DNA from: an uncultured Bacteroidia bacterium
GTDB lineage: Bacteria > Bacteroidota > Bacteroidia > Bacteroidales > Prolixibacteraceae
Length of the DNA: 64,000 bases
Reading direction: 5' to 3'
NCBI GenBank assembly: GCA_903850335.1
Contig: CAINLJ010000135.1
Span: 17,534-81,533 of the forward strand
A model generated the notes under the pieces. The model was given only the letters and a program-made list of their open reading frames with translations. It was not told the origin of the DNA and ran no database searches. Shown one piece after another: positions 17,620 to 26,685 of this stretch (the first letter of the stretch is position 1; the number at the start of each line of letters is the position of its first letter). A program made the translations under genes and the position numbers.

Positions 17620-20016
17620 ATGAAAAAGCTTTTTAAATTTATCGGGATTTTTATCGGGATAGTAATCATTTGCGGATTAATTTTTATTCGCGATTTAAAA
17701 ACCAAGGCCTTACCGGATTACAATAAAAACATAAAACTGTCCGGATTAATTGCTGATGTAACTGTCCTGCGGGATTCATTTGCAATTCCCCATATTTATG
17801 CAGAAAACGAACATGATCTTTACCTCGCCGTTGGTTATGCTATGGCTCAGGACAGACTCTGGCAGATGGATCTGCTTCGCCGCGTTACTCAGGGCCGTTT
17901 GTCGGAGATTCTGGGAAAGGAACTGATTGATGCGGATATGCTTTTCCGTTCATTACGTTTTACCGAAAAATCACGAAAAGTTTTGGGTGCTGCAGATTCA
18001 AACATGCGGTCATGCGTTGAATCCTTTGCTGAAGGAGTGAACCAATTTATCAGTCAGGCGGGAAACAATCTTCCTCCGGAATTTGGCATTCTCGGTTATA
18101 AACCAGAACAATGGCTTCCGGAACATTCCTTAAATCTGATAGGGTATATGGCCTGGGATCTTTCAACAGGCTGGACAACTGAAGTCCTACTCGATCAGAT
18201 GAGACGGAAAATTGGTTCTGATCTTTCCAAATATATGCTTCCGGATATGGATTCAGTGCACAAAACTGTCATTTATCCGGATTTTAAATTGGATAAAAGT
18301 ACCGCTGAAGTTCTTACCAAACTTTCGAACACAACTTCGGTTGTGGAAGAGCTCGGATTGGACGTTTTTCAAGGCAGTAACAATTGGGCAGTTTCCGGCA
18401 AGAAAAGCACAACCGGCAAACCCTTGCTTGCCAATGATATGCACCTGGGTTTGAATATTCCTGGGATCTGGTACCAAATGCACCAGGTAATTCCCGGAAA
18501 ACTTAACGTAACAGGTGTTGTTTTACCCGGGCAGCCCATGGTCATTGCCGGCCACAACGATTCAATTGCATGGGGATTTACAAATGTAATGACTGATGAT
18601 GCCGATTTCTATCAGGAAACCATCAACCCGCAAAATTCGGATCAGTACAAATTGAACGGAGCCTGGAAAGATCTAACTAAGGTGGAGGAAAAAATTAGGA
18701 TCAAGGGTGGCGATTCCATACTTCGTGTTATCCGGTTTACTCACCGGGGACCTATTGTTTCAGAACTGAAAAGCTTGAAAGATAAGGTCATATCGATGAA
18801 ATGGCTTGGTAATGAAACCAGTAATGAGATAAAATCTGTTTATTTGCTGAACCGTGCTTCAAACTGGACTGATTTCAGGAATGCACTACGAACCTTCGTA
18901 TCAGTTAATCAAAATGCAGTTTACGCCGATGTACGTGGAAATATTGGACTTCAGTCAACAATCGGGATTCCGATCCGTGAGGGCAACCGCACCCTGGTAA
19001 ATCCCGGTGATACTACTTGCTATGACTGGAAAGGCCTCGTACCCTTCGAGGAATTGCCTTACACGTACAACCCCGAATGCGGATATGTTGCCTCAGCGAA
19101 CTGCAAAACTGCACCTGCTGATTATCCTTATTACATCAGCGATTGGTACATTTTGCCTTATCGCATGGACCGAATTGTTGAGTTACTAAAGGAGAAGGAG
19201 AAATTATCTCCGGAAGATTTTAAAAGAATGCAAGGTGATCAGAAATCTAAATTGGCAGAAAAATTCACTCGCTACTTCCTGTCACACCTTACCACCAAAA
19301 GCGGATTGTCAGAGCCGGAAAAGAAGGTTTATGAACTTATGAAAAACTGGGATTTCACGATGCTCAAAGAACGTGCTGAGCCCCTTATCTTCGAAAAATG
19401 GTATTACCTCACCGGTGTTAATCTGGTTAAGGATCAAATGGATTCATTACTGTTTTCGCAATTTGTGGGTCAGAAAATATTTTTCGAAAACTTTATGGAG
19501 AACATGCGGATTACACCCAGTAACGCCTGGTCCGATGACATAAAAACCAAAGAGTTGACTGAGACATTCAGCGATATCATCGGACTCTCATTTCAGGAAA
19601 CTGTCAGGGAACTCGGTTCAGAGTTTGGCGCCGAACCAGCAGGCTGGAAATGGGGAAATCCGCATACCATCACGCTGGCTCATCCTTTGTCGAGAGTCAG
19701 GATTCTGGATCGGGTATTCAACCTCAACCGGGGTCCTTATTCTGTAGGAGGGAGTTTCCATACAGTCAGTCCTTACGAAAATCCGCTGAATAAGTACTCC
19801 GAAGTCAATCATGGCGCCTCGGAGCGGCATATTTTTGATGCTGGCAACTGGGATCGTTCGCTCACAATAATCCCAACCGGAATTTCTGGTATTCCGGCCA
19901 GTAAACATTATTGCGATCAAACGGAATCGTATGTGACAAACAAATATCATTCTGATTTTGTCACCCCGGCCAAGGTGGAAGCAGCAATGCAATACAAGAT
20001 GAAGTTTACCCGATAA
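17620..20016 (+). CDS. Penicillin acylase family protein (Ntn hydrolase)
   Basis: Self-processing amidase of the penicillin acylase/AHL acylase family. An N-terminal hydrophobic helix (about 3-24) exports or anchors it. The alpha-chain region has YAMAQDRLWQMDLLRR, typical of the family. S253 in GSNNWAVSG is the expected N-terminal nucleophile of the beta chain after autocleavage, followed by GKPLLANDMHL. Length 798 is normal. Substrates in this family include beta-lactams, acyl-homoserine lactones and other N-acyl amides; none can be chosen here. It lies 40 bp after the receiver gene, with a near-consensus -7 box TATCTTTC at 17591, so it may be separately transcribed. Confidence 0.88.
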   Translation: MKKLFKFIGIFIGIVIICGLIFIRDLKTKALPDYNKNIKLSGLIADVTVLRDSFAIPHIYAENEHDLYLAVGYAMAQDRLWQMDLLRRVTQGRLSEILGKELIDADMLFRSLRFTEKSRKVLGAADSNMRSCVESFAEGVNQFISQAGNNLPPEFGILGYKPEQWLPEHSLNLIGYMAWDLSTGWTTEVLLDQMRRKIGSDLSKYMLPDMDSVHKTVIYPDFKLDKSTAEVLTKLSNTTSVVEELGLDVFQGSNNWAVSGKKSTTGKPLLANDMHLGLNIPGIWYQMHQVIPGKLNVTGVVLPGQPMVIAGHNDSIAWGFTNVMTDDADFYQETINPQNSDQYKLNGAWKDLTKVEEKIRIKGGDSILRVIRFTHRGPIVSELKSLKDKVISMKWLGNETSNEIKSVYLLNRASNWTDFRNALRTFVSVNQNAVYADVRGNIGLQSTIGIPIREGNRTLVNPGDTTCYDWKGLVPFEELPYTYNPECGYVASANCKTAPADYPYYISDWYILPYRMDRIVELLKEKEKLSPEDFKRMQGDQKSKLAEKFTRYFLSHLTTKSGLSEPEKKVYELMKNWDFTMLKERAEPLIFEKWYYLTGVNLVKDQMDSLLFSQFVGQKIFFENFMENMRITPSNAWSDDIKTKELTETFSDIIGLSFQETVRELGSEFGAEPAGWKWGNPHTITLAHPLSRVRILDRVFNLNRGPYSVGGSFHTVSPYENPLNKYSEVNHGASERHIFDAGNWDRSLTIIPTGISGIPASKHYCDQTESYVTNKYHSDFVTPAKVEAAMQYKMKFTR

Positions 20017-20048
20017 TAACTTAAAGTGTTTTTCAGAAAATGGCCGGT

Positions 20049-21098
20049 CTAATTTAATTTAACAAATTCCACCCTTCTGTTATTTGCCTTCCCTTCAGGT
20101 GTATCGTTGTCACTTATTGGTTTAGTGTCACCATAACCTTTGGTGGTGAGCCTTTCGGAACTGACGCCAAGTTTCACAAGTTCTGCTTTAACCGCCTCTG
20201 CCCTTTGTTGGGATAAGGCGGCATTATGTTGTGATGTACCTGTTTTATCGGTATGGCCTCCTACTTCAAACTTTAAATCAGCATTATCCTTCATTACCTG
20301 CACGATCATGTTCAGCGTTCCCATGCTCTCAGGTTTAATCGTAGCCTTATCGATATAAAAATTTATTCCATGTGTAATAATCCTGGATTCCGTAAATTTC
20401 TTGCCAATAACATTCATTCCTCCTCCTGAGGCAATTTTTACATTCGAAAAAATAACCGGAGCTTCTGCCGAGGCGATCCCTCCAAATTTCACAGATCTTG
20501 GTTCAAAGGATATGTCAGGCATTACTAAAACACGGTACTGGTCCAGATAACATTTGATCTGTTTATTCTTGTAAATGATCGCAATATGATGCCATGTATT
20601 CAAATAACCTGACTCACTAAGACTCTTATCGGGATACTCTGCACGGAAATCATTCGAAAAATAGGATGTGCTTACACTCCCGGAACCACTAAATGTTATT
20701 ATTCCTTCAATGTCATTCGCGGGATCCTCTGATTCAAAAAAGACATTTATCCCGTATTGATTCCCATCCGTTATAATATAATCACACTCTACTGTAAATG
20801 GGTCCGTTAGATAAGCAGTTGTCTTCATACGTGGTGAAACCTTTCCAAAATTTCCGTCAGTAATCACCAATGAGCTGGTTTCCTTGATTTTATTGATTAC
20901 TGCCTGACCATTTTCAAGTTTCCAGTGCGAAGGGAATTCGCCATCCTGATCGGTTAGGAACTGATCTTCAAATAATATCTTATCACCTGGGACGAAGTCA
21001 TAATTCTGATAACTTTTAAAAGGTTGACTTTCCTGTGAAGAGGCAGACAATAAAGAGAAGCAAAAAAATATGGTTCCAATAGAGAGTAGTTTTTTCAT
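20049..21098 (-). CDS. OmpA-family protein with an N-terminal LamG-like domain
   Basis: Outer-membrane/periplasmic protein of 349 residues. Signal peptide about 1-22 (LLSASSQ). Residues about 35-220 form a concanavalin-like beta-sandwich (WHHIAIIYKNKQIKCYLD is characteristic). The C-terminal OmpA domain (about 240-349) shows VGGHTDKTGT, SQQRAEAVKAEL, GYGDTKPISDN and NRRVEF, the peptidoglycan-binding signature. It probably tethers the beta-sandwich to the cell wall. It converges with the penicillin acylase gene, 32 bp apart, and has one of the best promoters in the window. Confidence 0.88.
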   Translation of the reverse strand: MKKLLSIGTIFFCFSLLSASSQESQPFKSYQNYDFVPGDKILFEDQFLTDQDGEFPSHWKLENGQAVINKIKETSSLVITDGNFGKVSPRMKTTAYLTDPFTVECDYIITDGNQYGINVFFESEDPANDIEGIITFSGSGSVSTSYFSNDFRAEYPDKSLSESGYLNTWHHIAIIYKNKQIKCYLDQYRVLVMPDISFEPRSVKFGGIASAEAPVIFSNVKIASGGGMNVIGKKFTESRIITHGINFYIDKATIKPESMGTLNMIVQVMKDNADLKFEVGGHTDKTGTSQHNAALSQQRAEAVKAELVKLGVSSERLTTKGYGDTKPISDNDTPEGKANNRRVEFVKLN

Positions 21099-21127
21099 GA
21101 CAACATTTATTTAGCCAGTTATTGTTC

Positions 21128-21158
21128 CAAATATAATATGATTTTATAATTCTTCAAA
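21128..21158 (-). promoter_or_regulatory. Complete Bacteroidota promoter for the OmpA-family gene
   Basis: On the minus strand, TTTG (21155-21158) is followed after 19 bp by TATATTTG (21128-21135). Both elements and the spacing match the Bacteroidota consensus. The leader is about 22 nt. Confidence 0.65.
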
Positions 21159-21225
21159 CCTGGTAAAAAGAATCGCAAGTATGCTGATTTGAAATTCAAG
21201 TCATATCGGATTATGCCTGATTTAA

Positions 21226-21362
21226 TTATTTCAAGGCATTGTAAATTTTATCAACATCCTCATTGTTGGTTATAAATGAAGTACTTGCAAAATCAAATAC
21301 CCAGGTATTACCTTCCTTAATCAAATGAACCACATGTCTGACAGGAATCTTTTTATTCCACT
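21226..21362 (-). pseudogene. C-terminal fragment of an unrecognised gene
   Basis: Translating the minus strand gives an open stretch of about 44 codons with protein-like composition (IPVRHVVHLIKEG, WVFDFASTSFI, EDVDKIYNALK) ending in TAA at 21226-21228. It has no start codon and begins exactly where the neighbouring reductase remnant stops making sense. It looks like the tail of a small protein whose front was lost in a deletion. The family is not recognised. Confidence 0.5.
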
Positions 21363-21865
21363 GTAATTATTTTTATGGAAAATGCAAGTGCTAACTCATA
21401 CACTTCTGTTAGCAAAGCTATCATCATATTTCTGGTTTCACTCAATTCCCTTAGTTCTCCACAGGTTGATCGCGTAATGGCAAATAACCCGCTAACACAA
21501 ATGGAGATAAATTTCTTCCATAACTCTGCTTCAATATCATCTGATAATACCGAAGTAATGCCAGACGAATCAAACAGATCCTTAAGAATTTTTACCCTCT
21601 CACTCTCCGAATGATTAATTTCGCCAATTATTATTGTTGGAGTTACTCCAAAATGTCTGATTACGCCTGGTGATTTTAATGCGCTGATTGTCAGGCACAA
21701 TCTTCCAACGATGTTCGCCTCGTTTAATTTTTCTTTCTATTCTTCAACAGCTGAAACTCCATTTTGCAGTGGCAGTACTATTGTATTCTCATTAACAGTA
21801 GACTTTAAATCTGTCAGATTATACTACTGTGTTTCCACTATGTTTACCCAACACTTTTGCCTAAC
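21353..21865 (-). pseudogene. Decayed 2-dehydropantoate 2-reductase (ketopantoate reductase)
   Basis: The reading frame encodes LPLQNGVSAVEE, GVIRHFG, IIIGEINHSESERV and DDIEAELWKKFI, the middle and C-terminal parts of ketopantoate reductase. It is broken by TAG codons after VEE (TTG to TAG would restore a Leu) and before YNLTD (probably CAG to TAG). The N-terminal Rossmann half is missing, and the C-terminus ends abruptly at IKIITVE, where a different gene fragment begins. It is a non-functional remnant between the OmpA and GH35 genes. Confidence 0.75.
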
Positions 21866-21899
21866 TTTACACCAAAATCAGGTTATTAAATCTTTTACA

Positions 21900-23708
21900 A
21901 TGCGAAAAATATTTACTCTTATTTTCCTTGTTGGAGTGTTAAGCGCTTTTGGTCAGGCTGACAGCCACTCATTTGCTTTATCCAAACACGAATTTTTGCT
22001 TGACGGCAAGTCTTTTCAGATCATTTCCGGCGAGATGCATCCGGCACGTATACCGGTTCAATATTGGCGTCATCGCATCCGGATGGCAAAAGCAATGGGA
22101 TGTAATACAATTGCCGCATATATATTCTGGAATTATCATGAATCATCGCATGGGATATTTGATTTTAAATCTGAGAATCACGATATAGCGCAGTTTATCC
22201 GTATAGTTAAGGAAGAAGGGCTCTGGCTGATACTTCGGCCGGGTCCGTACGTATGTGCAGAATGGGAATTTGGCGGGCTTCCTTCCTATCTCCTAAAGAT
22301 TCCTGATATTAAAGTTCGGTGCATGGATCCGCGTTATATTAAGGCTGTGGACCGGTATATCAAGGCACTTGCCCTGCAGGTAAAAGATCTTCAGGTTAAT
22401 AAAGGAGGTCCAATCCTTATGGTACAGGTCGAAAACGAATACGGAAGTTATGGTAATGATCGTCAATATTTGAAATGGATCCGTGACAGATGGAAAGAAT
22501 ATGGCATTCAGGTACCTTTTTACACGGCTGACGGGGCAACTCCTTTTATGCTGGAAGCGGGCTCATTGCCTGAGGCAGCCATTGGTCTTGATCCTGCTGC
22601 GAGTAGTTCGGAATTTGATGAGGCGACAAAGGCAAATCCCAATGTGCCCTCTTTTTGCAGTGAACTTTATCCCGGTTGGCTTACACATTGGGGAGAGAAA
22701 TGGCAAAGGCCGGATACTGCAGCACTTTATAAAGATGTTAGATGGCTCATGGATCATAAAAAGTCGTTTAATTTTTATGTGATTCATGGAGGAACAAATT
22801 TTGGTTACTGGGCTGGGGCGAACGCATTTTCCCCTGTTCAATACCAACCCGATGTGACAAGTTATGATTATGATGCTCCAATTAATGAGCAGGGTCAGGC
22901 TACTCCCAAGTATTATGCCTTGCGTAACCTATTGGCAAAATATCAACCGGATACAAAGAAAATTATCCCTGTTCCGGCTCAGCTTCCGGTTATAGAAATA
23001 CCTGAGATCAGGTTTACCTCCTCGGCCTCAGTCTGGGATAATCTTCCTGCTCCAGCGATATCACCGCAGCCTAAACCCATGGAAATGTTCGATCAAAAAA
23101 ATGGGTTTATACTTTATCGTACAACACTCACCGGGCACAAAAAAGGTAAACTGCGCATAACTGAACTTCACGATTACGCCACAATTTTTATTGATGGGAA
23201 ATATGTTGGTAAACTCGACCGGGCGAAAGGCGAAAATAGTATAGAACTGCCAGAATCAACGAATGCTTTTCCTCAGCTTGACATCCTCGTTGAAGGAATG
23301 GGGCGGATTAATTTTGCGGAGTATATGATTGACCGTAAAGGGATCACGGAACGTGTATCGTTAAATGGCATGACTCTTATGAACTGGCAGGTTTATAATC
23401 TTCCTTTCACTGAAAAAGATTTGAAAAATCTCAAATATTCGTCGGTTGAGACAAATAAACCAGGAATTTTCTACAAGGGCGAATTTGAATTGTCAGAAAC
23501 GGGTGATACCTACCTGGATGTAAGTCTTTGGGAAAAAGGTTTAGTATGGATCAACGGTCATAACCTTGGAAGATACTGGAATATCGGACCGCAAAGGCAA
23601 CTTTTTTGTCCGGCTCCCTGGCTTAAAAAGGGCAAGAATGAACTTGTGGTTCTCGATCTCCATCTTCTGAAGGCACAACCTTTGAAAGGTGTTAAACAGA
23701 TGGAATAA
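21900..23708 (+). CDS. GH35 beta-galactosidase, secreted
   Basis: Retaining beta-galactosidase of family 35, 602 residues. The ATG at 21900 is chosen because a clean signal peptide follows (MRKIFTLIFLVGVLSAFGQA); the frame is open upstream but there reads across the reductase remnant. The TIM barrel begins with SGEMHPARIP. The acid/base is E180 in QVENEYGSYG and the nucleophile E255 in FCSELYPGW, both in standard context. C-terminal jelly-roll domains follow, ending with WINGHNLGRYW. It would remove terminal beta-galactose from imported or surface glycans. No SusC/D neighbours. Confidence 0.93.
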   Translation: MRKIFTLIFLVGVLSAFGQADSHSFALSKHEFLLDGKSFQIISGEMHPARIPVQYWRHRIRMAKAMGCNTIAAYIFWNYHESSHGIFDFKSENHDIAQFIRIVKEEGLWLILRPGPYVCAEWEFGGLPSYLLKIPDIKVRCMDPRYIKAVDRYIKALALQVKDLQVNKGGPILMVQVENEYGSYGNDRQYLKWIRDRWKEYGIQVPFYTADGATPFMLEAGSLPEAAIGLDPAASSSEFDEATKANPNVPSFCSELYPGWLTHWGEKWQRPDTAALYKDVRWLMDHKKSFNFYVIHGGTNFGYWAGANAFSPVQYQPDVTSYDYDAPINEQGQATPKYYALRNLLAKYQPDTKKIIPVPAQLPVIEIPEIRFTSSASVWDNLPAPAISPQPKPMEMFDQKNGFILYRTTLTGHKKGKLRITELHDYATIFIDGKYVGKLDRAKGENSIELPESTNAFPQLDILVEGMGRINFAEYMIDRKGITERVSLNGMTLMNWQVYNLPFTEKDLKNLKYSSVETNKPGIFYKGEFELSETGDTYLDVSLWEKGLVWINGHNLGRYWNIGPQRQLFCPAPWLKKGKNELVVLDLHLLKAQPLKGVKQME

Positions 23709-23795
23709 AAATCATAGTTTTTCATAATTAATCCAGCTATAATTGCCGGCAGGATAATATTACAGAATCAGAAAGCACTTTAGTCCTTACTTTCC

Positions 23796-25259
23796 ATGGA
23801 AGCTTATTTCGAAAAATACAGAAAAGGAATAGTTGGTATAGACCAGACATTTAATTCACCCTACGGTGAGAAGAAGATAGTCTATGCAGATTGGATTGCC
23901 AGCGGAAGGCTTTATTATCCAATCGAGGAGAGGATAACGAATCAATTTGGACCTTTTGTGGGGAACACTCACACGGAAACAAGCGAGACAGGCACCTTAA
24001 TGACAAAGGCTTACCATCTCGCACAAAAAAAAATTAAAGAGCATGTAAACGCGGGTCCAAATGATGTGATTATAAATGCCGGATCAGGCATGACGACTGT
24101 AATTAATAAATTTCAACGGATTCTGGGATTCAGGGCAATGCACAAAATAGACAAGCTGGACCGTTTGTCGGCGGAAGATCGTCCGGTTGTATTTATTACC
24201 CACATGGAGCATCATTCCAATCACACGTCATGGCTTGAGACTATCGCGGATGTTGTTCAACTTACGCCTGACAGTGAATTGCTTGTTGATCCTGGTCAAC
24301 TTAAGTTTGAGCTTAAAAAATACCGCGACCGGAAGATGAAGATTGGTTCATTCACGGCATGCTCAAACGTTACGGGTATATCAACTCCTTATCATAAAAT
24401 GGCACGGATCATGCATGAAAACGGTGGTTTATGCTTTATTGATTTTGCTGCGTCTGCTCCTTATGTTAAGATTAATATGCATCCGGAGGATCCCCTTGAG
24501 GCTCTTGATGCGATCTTCTTTTCTCCCCATAAATTTCTTGGCGGACCAGGGAGTTCAGGAGTTTTGGTCTTTAACTCGGCCATATACAACAGTTCAGTTC
24601 CTGATAATCCGGGTGGAGGAACTGTCGACTGGACGAATCCATGGGGTGAATTTAAATATGTGGACGATATTGAAACCCGGGAGGACGGTGGAACACCGCC
24701 ATTTTTACAAACCATTCGAACAGCTCTCTGTATCGAACTGAAAAATCAGATGGGGGTTGAGAATATCGAAAACCGCGAGGTTGAACTGGTAAAGATCGCC
24801 TTCGCAGAGTTGGAAAAAATGGAAGAAATTCATGTTCTGGCAAACAACATCCCCGTGCGGTTGGGCATCATATCTTTTTATATGGATCAACTTCATTTCA
24901 ACCTCGCGGTTAAATTACTCAATGACAAATTTGGTATCCAGGTCCGGGGTGGATGTGCATGTGCCGGAACCTATGGACATTTCCTGCTTGATGTTAGTCA
25001 TGACCAGTCTCACAGAATCACCGAAAGGATCAACTTTGGCGACCTGTCTCAGAAACCTGGCTGGATCAGGCTCTCTCTGCATCCGACAATGACCAACAAT
25101 GAACTTTATTTTATACTCGATGGGATCAGACAAGTGCAGAAAAATCACCTGATCTGGGGGAAAGATTATATTTACAACCGTAAAACGAATGAATTCAGAC
25201 ACTTCATGGAACCTGAAGACAAGACAGAACTAGTAAATGATTGGTTTATTCTGGATTAG
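23796..25259 (+). CDS. Class V aminotransferase / cysteine desulfurase-like PLP enzyme
   Basis: Fold-type I PLP enzyme, 487 residues, cytoplasmic. INAGSGMTTVIN (cofactor phosphate region), IDFAASAPY and K246 in SPHKFLGGPGSSG (Schiff-base lysine) are visible. The conserved RGGCACAGTYGHFLL near residue 390 is where SufS-type desulfurases carry their active Cys, so cysteine desulfurase or a related lyase is possible. It is longer than SufS (about 410). It lies 87 bp after GH35; nothing suf- or isc-like is nearby, so its physiological reaction is unassigned. Confidence 0.83.
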   Translation: MEAYFEKYRKGIVGIDQTFNSPYGEKKIVYADWIASGRLYYPIEERITNQFGPFVGNTHTETSETGTLMTKAYHLAQKKIKEHVNAGPNDVIINAGSGMTTVINKFQRILGFRAMHKIDKLDRLSAEDRPVVFITHMEHHSNHTSWLETIADVVQLTPDSELLVDPGQLKFELKKYRDRKMKIGSFTACSNVTGISTPYHKMARIMHENGGLCFIDFAASAPYVKINMHPEDPLEALDAIFFSPHKFLGGPGSSGVLVFNSAIYNSSVPDNPGGGTVDWTNPWGEFKYVDDIETREDGGTPPFLQTIRTALCIELKNQMGVENIENREVELVKIAFAELEKMEEIHVLANNIPVRLGIISFYMDQLHFNLAVKLLNDKFGIQVRGGCACAGTYGHFLLDVSHDQSHRITERINFGDLSQKPGWIRLSLHPTMTNNELYFILDGIRQVQKNHLIWGKDYIYNRKTNEFRHFMEPEDKTELVNDWFILD

Positions 25260-25506
25260 GCGACAATTTTTGGTTTATTTCGTTTAGAAATTGTTTAAAT
25301 TTTGTTTTTAGGTTCCGTTAGGAACTATCGGTCAGTAGAAAAATTCAATATAAATAGGCCTTTTTCCCCGTTCAGGACAAAACAAAGATCGTAAATTTGT
25401 ATTTCTCCCGACAGATTGAGGCAGTGTTCCTTGTTACTGGCAATTGGTATCTTACAGCAATGAAATCTTCTACACAAATGGATCGTTCTAAAACCGATTT
25501 TAAGAT
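25260..25506. other. Convergent intergenic region with a lone -7 box
   Basis: A 247-bp gap between two converging genes. It holds a short hairpin (GTTCC-gtta-GGAAC, near 25313-25326) that may end the upstream gene and a plus-strand TAAATTTG box at 25392-25399. A 15-codon frame starts at 25460, but nothing supports its being translated. Confidence 0.4.
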
Positions 25507-26412
25507 CTAAATCTTTTTGTTTTCTCTTTTCAGAAAATAGTCAAGTGCCTTTTTAAAGTCTTTGGATGACGATATTTGAAAAAAGTTTTTTGGAAGATGA
25601 GGTTGTTCCTGTTTGATCTGCCATCCGCTGACTAAAAATATTTTATTTGGAAAGGCCTTACGCTTTCTTTCGATTCTTTTGGCCAACGATCCAACTCCCT
25701 GCGAGACAACAAATGAAGTGAAAATGATCTGAAAAGGGAGGATCTCGTCAATCCTTAAAATGTCGCGGAAAGGAACTGAAGTTCCCAGATAAATTACTTC
25801 AAAATTGGCTTTCCGTGCCAGATAGTTATAAAATAACATTCCTATTTCATGAAATTCACCCTCAGGAAGATAGAATAAAATCCGGGGCAATAATTCGTCT
25901 GTCTTCTTCCGTTCACTATTTATTTCTACAATTAACTTTTGGCGAATGAGATTAGTAATAAAATGTTCCTGGGCAGGAATAATCGTACCTGAAAGCCAAA
26001 GGTTGCCAATAATCTCAAAAAATGGAAATATTAATTGCTCGATAGTAGCTTCAAATCCCAGATTTTTAACTGATGTTTCAAATATATGATTAAACCCGAT
26101 CTCATCCACCTCAATCAGGACCTTTACCAGATTACTTGTTTGTGTAGCCAGTGAAGGGACTTGCTCATTTAATTGAAGAATCAGTTCATTAATCTGATCT
26201 GGCTCCAGTTCAGCAATTTTTGAAATTTTATATCCGTTTTGATTCAACAGCGAAGTATTCATCAGCTTTACAAGATCCTCATCTGAATAATACCGGATAT
26301 TGGTACTTGTGCGCTGAGGTTCAATTAAATGATATCGTTGTTCCCAAATCCTGATTGTGTGGGCTTTAATCCCCGATAATTTTTCCAGGTCCTTTATTGA
26401 ATATGTTGACAT
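25507..26412 (-). CDS. MerR-family regulator with a CarH-like cobalamin-binding domain
   Basis: Transcription factor of 301 residues. N-terminal MerR winged helix: YSIKDLEKLSGIKAHTIRIWEQRY (1-27 region) then NIRYYSDEDLVKL. Residues about 95-165 are the helical cap, with W139 and E149-H150 fitting the W-x9-EH motif of adenosylcobalamin photoreceptors such as CarH. The Rossmann-like part carries E186-F-H188-E-I-G191, matching E/DxHxxG with H188 as lower axial ligand. The usual GG near the nucleotide tail reads SGW. Family members repress carotenoid or photolyase genes in the dark; no such target is in the window. The gene lies downstream of the FAS1 lipoprotein, separated by a large inverted repeat. 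Confidence 0.86.
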   Translation of the reverse strand: MSTYSIKDLEKLSGIKAHTIRIWEQRYHLIEPQRTSTNIRYYSDEDLVKLMNTSLLNQNGYKISKIAELEPDQINELILQLNEQVPSLATQTSNLVKVLIEVDEIGFNHIFETSVKNLGFEATIEQLIFPFFEIIGNLWLSGTIIPAQEHFITNLIRQKLIVEINSERKKTDELLPRILFYLPEGEFHEIGMLFYNYLARKANFEVIYLGTSVPFRDILRIDEILPFQIIFTSFVVSQGVGSLAKRIERKRKAFPNKIFLVSGWQIKQEQPHLPKNFFQISSSKDFKKALDYFLKRENKKI

Positions 26413-26575
26413 AGAAATAAAATAGTAACTGAATAATAATTAAAAATGATGGTTAAAGGTTCAATCACAAGGGTCAGATTAATTCAGGCCAAAATAGTGA
26501 AATAAGCAATATTGATTGAGATTTTCCAAAGAAAATAAATAACTTATTTTGAAGCTTAACATAAGGTAAAATACA

Positions 26576-26656
26576 AAATTCCCCGGAAAAGAATTAAATC
26601 AACTTACTGAGTGGTCTGTAACTCTAAAGTAATGACTAATACTATCCGGGGAATTT
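26576..26656 (-). terminator. 12-bp perfect inverted repeat with a 57-nt loop downstream of the FAS1 gene
   Basis: AAATTCCCCGGA (26576-26587) and TCCGGGGAATTT (26645-26656) are perfect reverse complements, beginning about 30 bp after the FAS1 stop. The loop can fold further (TTACT/AGTAA). It is probably the transcript end or a processed 3' structure, but the large loop is atypical of an intrinsic terminator. Confidence 0.45.
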
Positions 26657-26685
26657 ACCTGCAAAGAGTAGTACCTAACCCTTAA

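Noticed and set aside
21711..21899. 63-codon N-terminal extension of GH35
   Set aside because: It reads across the antisense reductase remnant, and the signal peptide begins at 21900.
25460..25507. 15-codon frame after the orphan promoter box
   Set aside because: Too short, no ribosome-binding context and no conservation can be judged.
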